IMG/VR virus record: IMGVR_UViG_3300036760_000131
Location: 1-40,404 of that record
Length of the DNA stretch: 40,404 nt
Direction: 5' to 3' (one strand)
DNA from: a virus
The position numbers were made by a program, and so were the translations under genes. The stretch's first letter is position 1. The number at the start of each line of letters is the position of its first letter. Positions 30,378 to 38,069 of this stretch are shown here, in pieces. A model generated the notes under the pieces. It saw nothing but the letters and a program-made list of their open reading frames with translations, ran no database searches and had not been told where the DNA came from.

Positions 30378-30890
30378 TCAGTTTATTTTCCTGAAGTCTA
30401 CTGAACAAGAACCGACGAGCAAGTGTCCATTCGCAGGACCGCCAGCCGCTCCAAGAACGAGGAAGATACCAGGTGGCACCACACTTGCCGCAGTCCCGAC
30501 AAAGTTGGTCGAGGCTTGCGTGTTAGCTGACAGCGTGTACGTCACAAGGTTTGTGGTTGTTGCGAATGCAGTGGTAGACGTAGCAAGGTACAACGTTGCG
30601 GCGGTCGAAGATCCTGTGGTCACATTTATTGTAGCTCGCAGAATCGTCGAGGTGGCAGAGGGAGACTTTATCGCGCAGATGGTAGTTGAAGCTGTTGTGG
30701 TAAAGTTTCGCTTAGTCGAAAAAATACACACTCCGTCAATACACGTCGGCGATGTTAGAGTTTCAGAACTCACCACAGCACCAAGACCGGGTATTTCCCT
30801 AATAATCTGCTTTGGAGAAGGAGTAACAACAGAAACAACTATCGTTACCACCAGAGCCACTAATGCCGATAAGATGAGAGTTTTGGTCAT
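30378..30890 (-). CDS. Membrane-anchored or exported structural-like protein (170 aa)
   Basis: N-terminal transmembrane segment (TLILSALVALVVTIVVSVV) with a Lys before it, then a Thr/Ser/Ala-rich beta ectodomain (ATLYLATSTTAFATTTNLVT, TSPTCIDGVCIF). Exported or membrane-attached. It is in line with two smaller related-looking genes upstream but does not share their motifs. Function unknown. Confidence 0.7.
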   Translation of the reverse strand: MTKTLILSALVALVVTIVVSVVTPSPKQIIREIPGLGAVVSSETLTSPTCIDGVCIFSTKRNFTTTASTTICAIKSPSATSTILRATINVTTGSSTAATLYLATSTTAFATTTNLVTYTLSANTQASTNFVGTAASVVPPGIFLVLGAAGGPANGHLLVGSCSVDFRKIN

Positions 30891-30900
30891 ATTCGTTTAG

Positions 30901-31020
30901 TTATTTTTTAATCCTCGCTGGTTTCTTGCTGGACTTTATCTTTGACTCCTCCACTTGCCTCTCGCTAAGTTCTTCCAATTTATCCCCTAGCGATTCCATC
31001 CGAGCTGATTTTAAGGACAT
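30901..31020 (-). CDS. Small charged helical protein (39 aa)
   Basis: MSLKSARMESLGDKLEELSE then RQVEESKIKSSKKPARIKK. Acidic coiled coil with a basic tail. It sits between two exported-protein genes. Function unknown. Confidence 0.5.
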   Translation of the reverse strand: MSLKSARMESLGDKLEELSERQVEESKIKSSKKPARIKK

Positions 31021-31044
31021 AGTTTTGTAATTAACTGATAATTA

Positions 31045-31443
31045 TTATCGAACTTCTGTGGCGGTTATTGTAGTTCCGCCGCCATAGCCGAATGCACTCA
31101 CCTTCCCGCACCCATAGATGCCCGAATCATAACTCACGGTTGTAGAAGCAAGTTGAAGATGTCCGAAAGTCACGCTGGGTGCTTGGCCTGCATAGTCGCT
31201 AAAGATGAGCCGGATATCATTCGTGCCAGTAGTAATGACCCGTGCTGAACAACTGGAAGTCGCAAAGATGGTTGCTACGGCCGTGGGGGCTGATTCGAGC
31301 GTAGTAGAAGCGACATTCGCCTGAAGACCAGAGGGGGCAGATGCCCGTGCAAACAACACAGGGCCTATCACGAACGCAAGGAACAACGCAAGAGCAAGCG
31401 GAGCGAATAGTTTTATGGTCATAATAGTTTTGTTGGTAATCAT
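31045..31443 (-). CDS. Exported small protein, paralogue 1 (132 aa)
   Basis: N-terminal signal/TM (FAPLALALFLAFVIGPVLFA) ending ARASAPSGLQAN, then FATSSCSARVITTGTNDIRL, SVTFGHLQLASTTVSYDSGI and YGCGKVSAFGYGGGTTITAT. About half identical to the following gene in the ectodomain. Two conserved Cys (SCSAR, YGCG) could make a disulfide. It overlaps its partner by ATGA. Function unknown. Confidence 0.75.
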   Translation of the reverse strand: MITNKTIMTIKLFAPLALALFLAFVIGPVLFARASAPSGLQANVASTTLESAPTAVATIFATSSCSARVITTGTNDIRLIFSDYAGQAPSVTFGHLQLASTTVSYDSGIYGCGKVSAFGYGGGTTITATEVR

Positions 31444-31832
31444 CTTGTTTCAGTGACGGTTATTGTGGATGATGCATACACTCCGAAGATTCTCATCAGC
31501 CCGCAACCCACAATACCAGAATCATACGCTACGGTAGTACTTGATAGTTGTAAATGACCGACCGTCGCTGTTGGTATCCGTCCCTCTACATCAGAGAAAA
31601 CTATTCTTACCGGGTTTTCTCTAGTGGTAACGATGCGGGCCGAGCAGGTCGAGGTTGCAAAAATTGAGTTAGCGAGTTGTGGCCCCACTCCCCAATTTGA
31701 GGTCGTAGCTACTGTCGCGGGGAGTCCTATTGGGGCAGATGCCGATGCTAAGTTTGCCTGGTACACCATTACAGAAATTGCAATAAACAAGAAACCGGCT
31801 CCAGCAAGAAAGAAGGTAAGGGTTTTTGTCAT
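31440..31832 (-). CDS. Exported small protein, paralogue 2 (130 aa)
   Basis: N-terminal TM/signal (LTFFLAGAGFLFIAISVMVY), then SAPIGLPATVATTS, FATSTCSARIVTTRENPVRI, TVGHLQLSSTTVAYDSGIVG and CGLMRIFGVYASSTITVTET. Same order as the previous gene, so a tandem duplication. It lies between the portal-linked small gene and the scaffold. TTGACA stands upstream (31858-31863), but no good -10 is at the right spacing. Function unknown; virion decoration or exclusion of other phages are possibilities. Confidence 0.75.
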   Translation of the reverse strand: MTKTLTFFLAGAGFLFIAISVMVYQANLASASAPIGLPATVATTSNWGVGPQLANSIFATSTCSARIVTTRENPVRIVFSDVEGRIPTATVGHLQLSSTTVAYDSGIVGCGLMRIFGVYASSTITVTETR

Positions 31833-31860
31833 GATGTGTATTGTATCATCTAATAATCTG

Positions 31861-32124
31861 TCAACGGGCTGGATTCACCATTTCTGGCTTCTTCCCAGGT
31901 GTTTTGTACAGCTCGATTTCCTTGAACGCTTCTTGCACTGCTCGGTATCCGAGGATTTGTGCCCGCACCTTTTGCCCTACAACTTCATCAGTAAGTCCCT
32001 CAATAGCGGAAAGACCAGTTGTGGTTACGTCAAATTGAGCTTCAACGGTGGATTTTACTGCGTCAAACAATGGCTTATTATCAGCAATAATCGAGAGTAT
32101 TAACTTGTTAGTTTCAGTAAGCAT
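31861..32124 (-). CDS. Small helical protein overlapping the portal gene (87 aa)
   Basis: MLTETNKLILSIIADNKPLF, then EAQFDVTTTGLSAIEGLTDE and RAVQEAFKEIELYKTPGKKP. It overlaps the portal by 11 bp, as small head accessory proteins often do. Function unknown. Confidence 0.7.
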   Translation of the reverse strand: MLTETNKLILSIIADNKPLFDAVKSTVEAQFDVTTTGLSAIEGLTDEVVGQKVRAQILGYRAVQEAFKEIELYKTPGKKPEMVNPAR

Positions 32125-33913
32125 TGGCTGGTTGTTTGGGGGCTAGTGCCGGTTGCAATGGCGATGGTTGTGCTGGCTGTGGTGCAGGAATCTCAAAATC
32201 AGTAAAATCTACTGGGTCGAGTCCCGAACTCTCAATGATTTGGTTGAAGAGTCCGGCCATAGCTTTATTTTGAAGTATGGCTGGGTTTTGCATGATAGTT
32301 CTGAATAGGTTAGTGAGTTTATCCACATACCGCGCCAAGTCTTTCTGTTTCCCCGCAATGGTAGTCCTCACTGAGATTGGTGCATCCTTCATCTCACCCT
32401 TCAAAATCTGAATGAAGTGTTTGTTGCCTTTCTTTTTGAACTGGTCAAGAACTTCTTGTTTATATAAATCTACTTGTTCTTGAGATAGAGCATCCCCTCC
32501 ATGTTCAAGAACATATTCCTTTTTCATTCTTTCTGTCTCGCATTGGACTAAAGATTCTGCAACATACTGTAATTCGTCTAAATCAAGTTCCGCAAGGAAC
32601 TCTTGCTCTTTTGAAATCTCACGAGAAAGATAGGGAACTATCCAGTCCATCTCGACTTCGTCCCAGAATGTAGCAAGTTTTCCTTTCCGATATTCGTGAA
32701 GCGAATGGGATTCTTGCGTTACTAATTCCTGAAGTTTGAAGGGAGTGCCAGCGGTTGGGGGTTCTCCCATGATGGAATCATTGGCGGCACCCATCTGCTG
32801 TGCGTGTGCTTCCCATTCCTTGGTAGACTTTTCAAAAAGGGCCAGGTTGCGAGGGAAGGTATCTATCTGATTTAAATCGGTGTTCGCTTGTAATTCTATG
32901 ATTTCGAGATTATCCATATCTCGAATCTTATTCCGATTCGCAACGGCAGGGTCGGTAGTCTTCAGAATCGTCTTTGATGCCGCATCAAGCATGTCCTGCA
33001 TCCGTATCATGTCGTAGTTCACCCACACTTGCGGTTCAAATAACTCCTCTGCCCCGCCAAATCCTAACGCCCTGCCATACACGGGGTCGCGCTTGACGAG
33101 TTTGAATGGACTCTTTTTTTCCTCTGATTTGTAAAGGGTGATGAGACCCTTATCATAAGAATCTTTTTTCTGGTAGAAACAGACGATATGCAGTTGGCTG
33201 GAGAATAAACCGGAAGTATCATACTCATCTAAGAATCTTTTAGGAAAATTACCGTGAACTTCGTACACTTCAATGTACCTGCCAGGTGTCTTGACTGATT
33301 GCGTATTCTTGTCGTCTCTCTTTTCCTCGCGTGAGAGTAAGATAGTCTCTTCGAGAGTCGCAGTCGCACCCTTGCCCGTATCACCCCATCCCCTGCTTGC
33401 CATATCTAGTAATTGATCGGGAGAATAGAAATGCTTTATACCTATAGGGCCGGAAAGCAAGTCAGTCTGGTCGCAAAAGACTATCGATTGAAGCGGTACG
33501 ACCTCCGGTTTTACATCATTGACATTCTTGAGCAACGCCCCGCCGTAGTCAACGTATGATTCGACCATCTCGTCAATAGTCGTGTCTATGGCATTCTCCC
33601 TTGCCCACTTCTCATGGAACTTTTTGACGAGGAACGATTTAAAGTATTGTTTTGAATCATCGACGAATAAGATAATGTCTTTGACATCAAACCCTTCGGC
33701 GCGGTATTGAAGGTTAAGGATAGGACGGGTGATGTTCTTTACTGGTTTGAAATCAGACCTCCCGCTTTTCAATTGACTATTTTTATAGAGGGTTGATAAC
33801 TTTATATGGTCATACATAGACCAATCCCACGAATCATTGATGGGAATCGGCTTTTTATAGGCAGTCTCTTGAGCCGTAATGTAATCGAAGATTGAATTGT
33901 AAGAATCTGCCAT
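32114..33913 (-). CDS. Portal protein (599 aa)
   Basis: Located right after TerL and its small followers; length is typical. Acidic N-terminal wing (IPINDSWDWSMYDHIKLSTL), TRPILNLQYRAEGFDVKDII, central EVHGNFPKRFLDEYDTSGLF with FFYSPDQLLD-like sections, VNYDMIRMQDMLDAASKTIL helix, LATFWDEVEMDWIVPYLSRE, and a Pro/Gln-rich C-terminus. It forms the dodecameric DNA channel. Recognition is by position and helix pattern; sequence motifs are weak. Confidence 0.8.
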   Translation of the reverse strand: MADSYNSIFDYITAQETAYKKPIPINDSWDWSMYDHIKLSTLYKNSQLKSGRSDFKPVKNITRPILNLQYRAEGFDVKDIILFVDDSKQYFKSFLVKKFHEKWARENAIDTTIDEMVESYVDYGGALLKNVNDVKPEVVPLQSIVFCDQTDLLSGPIGIKHFYSPDQLLDMASRGWGDTGKGATATLEETILLSREEKRDDKNTQSVKTPGRYIEVYEVHGNFPKRFLDEYDTSGLFSSQLHIVCFYQKKDSYDKGLITLYKSEEKKSPFKLVKRDPVYGRALGFGGAEELFEPQVWVNYDMIRMQDMLDAASKTILKTTDPAVANRNKIRDMDNLEIIELQANTDLNQIDTFPRNLALFEKSTKEWEAHAQQMGAANDSIMGEPPTAGTPFKLQELVTQESHSLHEYRKGKLATFWDEVEMDWIVPYLSREISKEQEFLAELDLDELQYVAESLVQCETERMKKEYVLEHGGDALSQEQVDLYKQEVLDQFKKKGNKHFIQILKGEMKDAPISVRTTIAGKQKDLARYVDKLTNLFRTIMQNPAILQNKAMAGLFNQIIESSGLDPVDFTDFEIPAPQPAQPSPLQPALAPKQPANAY

Positions 33914-33914
33914 A

Positions 33915-34106
33915 TCAATAATAGATAACTTTTATCGGTTCTTTCGCATTCTCTAAAACTAAACGGTTTTCAAACTTTCGTTTCTCGTATCCGCTTAAGT
34001 CTCTCAAGATTCTGTTGTTATGCGTAGCCTTGTTAGTGTCAACAGTAAACACCTTTTTCCCTTGTCGGTAGTTAACGGTGATGCCTGTTTGAGTATCTGG
34101 TCGCAT
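33915..34106 (-). CDS. Hypothetical small protein (63 aa)
   Basis: MRPDTQTGITVNYRQGKKVF then THNNRILRDLSGYEKRKFEN. Basic, mixed alpha/beta. Between the portal and the next small gene with 1- to 2-bp gaps. No family known. Confidence 0.65.
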   Translation of the reverse strand: MRPDTQTGITVNYRQGKKVFTVDTNKATHNNRILRDLSGYEKRKFENRLVLENAKEPIKVIYY

Positions 34107-34108
34107 GG

Positions 34109-34390
34109 TTACTTCATCCCTATGATTAAGTTTTTTACCTGAATAGCCTGGAATGTGGGGGAATAAAAAAGTCGTTTCAACCGCACGGGCATGAAAAGCA
34201 TGTCCTTTTTCTTCTCACCATCGGTGATGGTTAAAAATCCTTTCCCGGTTATTTTCTCTGGTCGTGGAAGCGATATAAGAGCGTCTAAGGCGGTATTCCC
34301 ATGACTGGTATAGGTCTTGTCGCCAAGTTTCAAAGAGATAGAAAACTCTTTTGTTTTTATTTTGTTCTTTATACCTTTTGGTCGTGCCAT
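34109..34390 (-). CDS. Hypothetical basic protein (93 aa)
   Basis: MARPKGIKNKIKTKEFSISL, then KITGKGFLTITDGEKKKDML and YSPTFQAIQVKNLIIGMK. An N-terminal basic arm (ARPKG) resembling an AT-hook start, then a small beta domain. It lies between TerL and portal genes. Function unknown. Confidence 0.65.
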   Translation of the reverse strand: MARPKGIKNKIKTKEFSISLKLGDKTYTSHGNTALDALISLPRPEKITGKGFLTITDGEKKKDMLFMPVRLKRLFYSPTFQAIQVKNLIIGMK

Positions 34391-34430
34391 GGTGGGTAGT
34401 GTAGCACCTAAAATTAGTCAAGATAGATAT

Positions 34431-35624
34431 TCACCGAGCTGGATTCACCCGAGGACGTGCTTCGTATCTCGGTCTCTGATTCATCATATCACGCCTCTGT
34501 ATCATGGGAACCAAAGAAGCCATAGCATAGGTGCCAGCATCCATACTGTGGCTCCAGGTGTGTTCGGGTTCGTTAAGTTTCCTCCCGTCTTTATCAATCT
34601 CCCAGAGATAGTTCCTGTATTCCTTGATGATGTTGACCGAGTTCTTCGTAACTGAAATCTGCTGGTCTTGGGCCATCTGAATCCTCTGAAGGACAGAACC
34701 TGGCCCCTTGGTAGTAGGCTGGATGTTGATACCGTACAGCCGTATCTCATCGATTGACTTAGGCTCTGCACTATCGGCTATCACCATGGCTTTCTTTGGT
34801 TGATTCAATATCGTGTCGGCGAGTTGTTTGTTTGAAAGTCCTTTCGCAAATAAGACTTCGTCCCAGATATAGCCGCCGTTGTAATAGTAGATTGCGACGA
34901 TTGCTGATGGGTCGTTGGTATATCCGAAGTCTAGTCCATAGCGTTCTAGCCGGGCTTCATGGGGTATCTCGTCGATGATTTGCCACCCAGTGAAGATTTT
35001 ACCCTCCACTTCTCCGAGTTGTCCCTCTCCATACACTTGCCACCATCCTTTGCGTTCCTTCCGTAGCTCGATGGTCTTTACAATCTCTGGTGAGAGAGCC
35101 TCATTGTCCCGATAGGTTAAGATTATGAAATCTACATCGGGGCGTTTGAGTATCTCGTCTTGAACCCAAAACTGCGCCACGGGGTTGTAGTCGATAAAGA
35201 TGAGTTCCTTGGTGCGAATCTCTAACTGTTCAAAAGTCTCTTTAGAAATGTTGTTGGCTTCATTTAAAAACAGGCGTTCACGGCGCGGGCCGCGGACCTT
35301 CCCCGGTTGGTCAGCAGAGAAAAACTCTATCTTGCTTCCGGTTTCAAAATTATAGACATAGTCAGTTTTATTCCATCGGTCTGGTTTGAAGTACCGCTGG
35401 GTTTCAAGAATGTCCAAGAAGTCTTTAATCGCCCCGCGTTTCAAGTGAGGAAAAGATTCAGAAACTATCGAGGTGAGCGTGGGTGTTTTGTCTCTCTGGG
35501 CTAAATCAATAAGCACTTCCAATATGCCTATAGTCTTACCAGCCGAAGTGCCTCCTTGTACTACGCGGATGCGCTTATTCAGCTGGTGTATCTTCCTGGT
35601 TGCGGTGGTGACGAGGTATGACAT
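34431..35624 (-). CDS. terL: Terminase large subunit
   Basis: 397 residues. VVQGGTSAGKTIGILEV holds the Walker A loop (residues 24-31), and RLFLNEANN (about 117-124, E122) is the Walker B/catalytic Glu. FIDYNPVAQFW and LDFGYTNDPSAIVAIYY supply the nuclease domain's first acidic residues (about 215-235). VIADSAEPKSIDEIRLYG follows. The ATPase drives packaging and the C-terminal RNase-H-like nuclease cuts concatemers. It overlaps the TerS gene by 50 bp. Confidence 0.93.
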   Translation of the reverse strand: MSYLVTTATRKIHQLNKRIRVVQGGTSAGKTIGILEVLIDLAQRDKTPTLTSIVSESFPHLKRGAIKDFLDILETQRYFKPDRWNKTDYVYNFETGSKIEFFSADQPGKVRGPRRERLFLNEANNISKETFEQLEIRTKELIFIDYNPVAQFWVQDEILKRPDVDFIILTYRDNEALSPEIVKTIELRKERKGWWQVYGEGQLGEVEGKIFTGWQIIDEIPHEARLERYGLDFGYTNDPSAIVAIYYYNGGYIWDEVLFAKGLSNKQLADTILNQPKKAMVIADSAEPKSIDEIRLYGINIQPTTKGPGSVLQRIQMAQDQQISVTKNSVNIIKEYRNYLWEIDKDGRKLNEPEHTWSHSMDAGTYAMASLVPMIQRRDMMNQRPRYEARPRVNPAR

Positions 35625-35859
35625 TCAAGAGTGGAATTGGTGCGCCATCGGGGCCGGAGTGTTCAAGTCTTTGTGGAGCCTTGCCCATCAACTGTTCTCC
35701 AACAAACACCATCAGCTTACTATCTTCTTTGTAGTTATCACGAAGAAAATCAAAGTACTCGTCTATCTCCTCTTTCCCCCAATAATCATAAATGGTGACT
35801 TTATTGGTTGAGCCTTTTGGTCGTCCTGCCCCTGGTCGTTTACCTCCGTTCTTTCCCAT
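35575..35859 (-). CDS. Small terminase-like DNA-binding protein
   Basis: 94 residues from ATG 35857-35859; an upstream TTG would add 12. GGKRPGAGRPKGSTNKVTIY has an AT-hook-like RPKGS core, then WGKEEIDEYFDFLRDNYK and KLMVFVGEQLMGKAPQRLEH. The gene directly precedes TerL and overlaps it. Short for a small subunit (usually 100-180), but it fits the group with a basic N-terminus and helical oligomerisation part. Confidence 0.65.
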   Translation of the reverse strand: MGKNGGKRPGAGRPKGSTNKVTIYDYWGKEEIDEYFDFLRDNYKEDSKLMVFVGEQLMGKAPQRLEHSGPDGAPIPLLNVIPRHHRNQEDTPAE

Positions 35860-35865
35860 ACTGAA

Positions 35866-35895
35866 AATATATGATTGTTTTTCAGTTAAAGTCAA
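35866..35895 (-). promoter_or_regulatory. Late promoter candidate upstream of the terminase genes
   Basis: -35 TTGACT (plus 35890-35895), an 18-bp spacer and -10 TATATT (plus 35866-35871). Only six bases (TTCAGT) separate the -10 from the ATG of the terminase gene, so the mRNA would start at or next to the AUG. Confidence 0.5.
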
Positions 35896-35912
35896 GATAC
35901 TTTATCCACAAC

Positions 35913-36056
35913 TCACAACGCGCTTTGCTCATGTTTGATGATTGATTTTATACGGTTGAGTGTGTCAGTAGTGACTGTGGTGAGGTTTTCTTTTATGAAT
36001 CTGACTGCACGGGCGCGGTCTTGTTCGTCAGAGTAGTTGTAGGGGTTGGGTCTCAT
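35913..36056 (-). CDS. Small helical protein (47 aa)
   Basis: MRPNPYNYSDEQDRARAVRF then IKENLTTVTTDTLNRIKSII. Helical, with a mixed charge. Between the nuclease and terminase genes. Function unknown. Confidence 0.6.
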   Translation of the reverse strand: MRPNPYNYSDEQDRARAVRFIKENLTTVTTDTLNRIKSIIKHEQSAL

Positions 36057-36059
36057 AGT

Positions 36060-36416
36060 CTATTTGGCCTCTATTTGCCCCGCCACGAGGCCCAATAGCG
36101 TATCTAAGTAAATGACTACCTTGGTGGCTTCAAGCGGCTCTCCGTAGATTTTAAAGGCCAAAACAGGCTCTCTACCGAGCGACTCAAGCCGTTTGGTCTG
36201 TTTCCACCATTCAGGAATCTTCAAAACAGCTTGATTCTTGCATTCTATACCGGCATTTTGACCTAAAATCATCATTGAGGTCCATATATCGCCTTTTTCG
36301 GTGGTTGAATTGCCCGAGCCATGAGAGGGGTAGGCTTTGAGGTCTATACCCTTAGCTCTGATTTGGTCAGCCACATATTTCTCAAGTATTTTTCCTTTTT
36401 GTACGCTAGTTTTCAT
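36060..36416 (-). CDS. Holliday-junction resolvase-like PD-(D/E)XK nuclease
   Basis: 118 residues from ATG 36414-36416 (an upstream TTG is in frame). Active-site order: Glu12 in KGKILEKYVADQIRAKG, Asp43 in EKGDIW, Glu58-x-Lys60 in GIECKNQ. This is the exact layout of archaeal Hjc and phage Hjc-like nucleases. WWKQTKRLESLGREPVLAFK follows with the strand-helix pair. It should resolve branched DNA before packaging; nearest functional partners are the terminase genes. Confidence 0.82.
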   Translation of the reverse strand: MKTSVQKGKILEKYVADQIRAKGIDLKAYPSHGSGNSTTEKGDIWTSMMILGQNAGIECKNQAVLKIPEWWKQTKRLESLGREPVLAFKIYGEPLEATKVVIYLDTLLGLVAGQIEAK

Positions 36417-36597
36417 GGGGTGATAAGGACACAATCATTTCGTGGTTTTCTGCGAGAACCTTATCCAACTGTCGTCTTGTTATTTGACAGCGTAAGGCAC
36501 CATCAGCCTTTTCCATTGTAACAGCGTTTAGATAGTAAAAAGTGTTTAGTTCGTTTTCCTCTCTTTCTTCGTATGCTTTTTGTGTTTCTTCTTTCAT
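36406..36597 (-). CDS. Hypothetical small protein (63 aa)
   Basis: MKEETQKAYEEREENELNTF then LRCQITRRQLDKVLAENHEM. Acidic start, helical. It overlaps the nuclease start by 11 bp. Function unknown. Confidence 0.65.
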   Translation of the reverse strand: MKEETQKAYEEREENELNTFYYLNAVTMEKADGALRCQITRRQLDKVLAENHEMIVSLSPHEN

Positions 36598-36598
36598 A

Positions 36599-36709
36599 TT
36601 ATTTAATCAACATCTCCACAGTGATACCTGCTTCCCTTTCTTCTTGGGTTATTCCACACTCGTCATAGCCAGCCAAGATGTTTTCTATATCAATGAGGGT
36701 GGGTTTCAT
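36599..36709 (-). CDS. Miniprotein (36 aa)
   Basis: MKPTLIDIENILAGYDECGI then TQEEREAGITVEMLIK. Coupled to the gene upstream by ATGA (36706-36709) and one base from the gene after it. Function unknown. Confidence 0.6.
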   Translation of the reverse strand: MKPTLIDIENILAGYDECGITQEEREAGITVEMLIK

Positions 36710-37104
36710 GGTTTTTTAATAGCGTGGATGATGTCGATGATGATTCTGTTTCGTACATAAACTCCTAACTTCTCGGCGACCTCATCGTAATCAGTTTTAT
36801 CTTGCATCCCCTCAATTATCTTCTCTATCCTCGCACGCTCTTCCGCGACTGCAATTGCCAACTCACTACGAATAAAATCCTGTAAAGAATGAGCAAGGTA
36901 GGTCGCATTATCATTAGCATCTCTAACATTGAACCAATCATTTAGTCTATCCTCCCACTTTCCCTCCGCCGGTTGTGGCACTCCATGACATTCACATGCG
37001 GTATTTTTACACCCACGAAGCGGACTGCTGTGATTATATTCAAGGTATTTACACAGTACGCAACAGTCTGCATTCCCACTCCCTTTGCTTGTAGTGTGGG
37101 TCAT
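36706..37104 (-). CDS. Cys-rich N-terminal, helical C-terminal accessory protein (132 aa)
   Basis: ATG 37102-37104 chosen for its ATGA overlap with the methyltransferase. The Cys cluster CCVLCKYLEY...CKNTACECHG suggests a zinc site. The C-terminal helix (FIRSELAIAVAEERARIEKI, ending IIDIIHAIKKP) is like the C-termini of the MTTPSMKR paralogues at 37710 and 39365. Function unknown. Confidence 0.75.
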   Translation of the reverse strand: MTHTTSKGSGNADCCVLCKYLEYNHSSPLRGCKNTACECHGVPQPAEGKWEDRLNDWFNVRDANDNATYLAHSLQDFIRSELAIAVAEERARIEKIIEGMQDKTDYDEVAEKLGVYVRNRIIIDIIHAIKKP

Positions 37105-37706
37105 GGATTTGCAATAAAGAATGCTTTCGCGAATTTCTGTGAGCAAATTGACCTGAACTCTGCGTCCGTGTCTGGTCGTGGTAAAGTCCAAAACTCTTCA
37201 ATTAAGTCATATGCCGATTTGTGCATGAAGGCGAGACTTGGTTTCCCTCGTCCTGGTCGCTGGTACAGACCGTCAATTTTCGGTACGTCCTCCCACTTAA
37301 AGTATTTGCGCGGCGGAATGTTGAACTTGCCCCACAGTGCCGTTCGTTTCGTCCACGGGCTACCGTACCACCACGGTTCGTACTCGTACTGCGGTTCGCC
37401 CAGATACTGTTTCAGTACACCCCTTGCGGGGTTTTCAATAACCCACCAGACAGGACTTGCTTCGGCAATAATGCGCTGACACTCGCGGACAAGGAACATG
37501 CCGTCGTCGGGATTTCGTGCCTTTCCTGTACTACGTGCAGTAGAAAACTCGGTACAAACAGGGTTAGCGATTATGCCATACACATCATTTGGCGGCGTGT
37601 AGTTTTCTACTCCGATGTCCTTACCGACCAGTATCACTTCATGCCCTGCAACACGCCACGGGTAGGTGTCACTTCCAGTATCGGCGCATAGTTGCAGTAT
37701 TTTCAT
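37101..37706 (-). CDS. Divergent cytosine-C5 methyltransferase-like protein
   Basis: 201 residues. Motif IV-like ANPVCTEFS (Cys51, where PPC/GFPCQ is usual), motif VI-like WWVIENPARG (E90-N91-P92), and WYGSPWTKRTALWGKFN, which is a motif VIII-type 'YG.P..K.T.LW' seen in phage Dcm relatives. The SAM loop (LQLCADTGSDTYPW) is degenerate, lacking F-x-G-x-G. It could protect phage DNA from restriction or be a relic with another role. It is coupled to the next gene by ATGA. Confidence 0.75.
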   Translation of the reverse strand: MKILQLCADTGSDTYPWRVAGHEVILVGKDIGVENYTPPNDVYGIIANPVCTEFSTARSTGKARNPDDGMFLVRECQRIIAEASPVWWVIENPARGVLKQYLGEPQYEYEPWWYGSPWTKRTALWGKFNIPPRKYFKWEDVPKIDGLYQRPGRGKPSLAFMHKSAYDLIEEFWTLPRPDTDAEFRSICSQKFAKAFFIANP

Positions 37707-37709
37707 GTC

Positions 37710-38069
37710 TTATTCCCCCTCCCCTTTAATAGCAGTGATGGCGTGTGTCCTAAACTCCTCACATCGTGCGTCTACCTCCCCTACAAAGAACTCTGCGACT
37801 GTTGGTATTTTGCTGATTGCTCTCTCTCGTTCCTCACTACGTACTGAGGTGATGAGTTCTTTGAAGAAATGCTTTGCTACTGCACGGTCAATCCTCCACT
37901 TGCCATATTCCATGAGTTTGTAGTTATCAAACTCTTTCTCCCACTCACTATCTGGTGTAGGGAGCTGTTTCAGACACTCATGCTTTTCGTCCATATCTCC
38001 ATTGTCGCAACAGCGTACTGAACCGTCAGGACTTGTTTGCTCCATTCTCTTCATGGATGGGGTGGTCAT
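37710..38069 (-). CDS. MTTPSMKR-module paralogue A (119 aa)
   Basis: ATG 38067-38069 overlaps the gene upstream by ATGA; a second ATG at 38075 would add two residues. The N-terminal about 47 residues (MTTPSMKRMEQTSPDGSVRC, CDNGDMDEKHECLKQLPT) are shared at DNA level with the gene at 39365-39823. The remainder (KHFFKELITSVRSEERERAI, then ITAIKGEGE) is similar only in protein pattern. A Cys-Cys-x-Asn-Gly motif plus Cys in HECL may bind zinc. Function unknown. Confidence 0.75.
   Translation of the reverse strand: MTTPSMKRMEQTSPDGSVRCCDNGDMDEKHECLKQLPTPDSEWEKEFDNYKLMEYGKWRIDRAVAKHFFKELITSVRSEERERAISKIPTVAEFFVGEVDARCEEFRTHAITAIKGEGE
37927..38069 (-). repeat. 143-bp repeat covering the MTTPSMKR module, copy A
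   Basis: Matches 39681-39823 with three mismatches; the last 114 bases, up to the start codon, are identical. Unit spacing 1,754 bp. Confidence 0.95.

Noticed and set aside
31858-31863. TTGACA as a full promoter for the exported proteins
   Set aside because: The only decent -10 (TACAAT) lies 13 bp away and the 18-bp option is poor; left as a remark only.
6489-35895. Tape measure protein and siphovirus assignment
   Set aside because: No gene with long hydrophobic coiled-coil repeats follows a tail tube gene; the large 1074-residue protein fits an ejected internal protein better. Tail type remains inferred.
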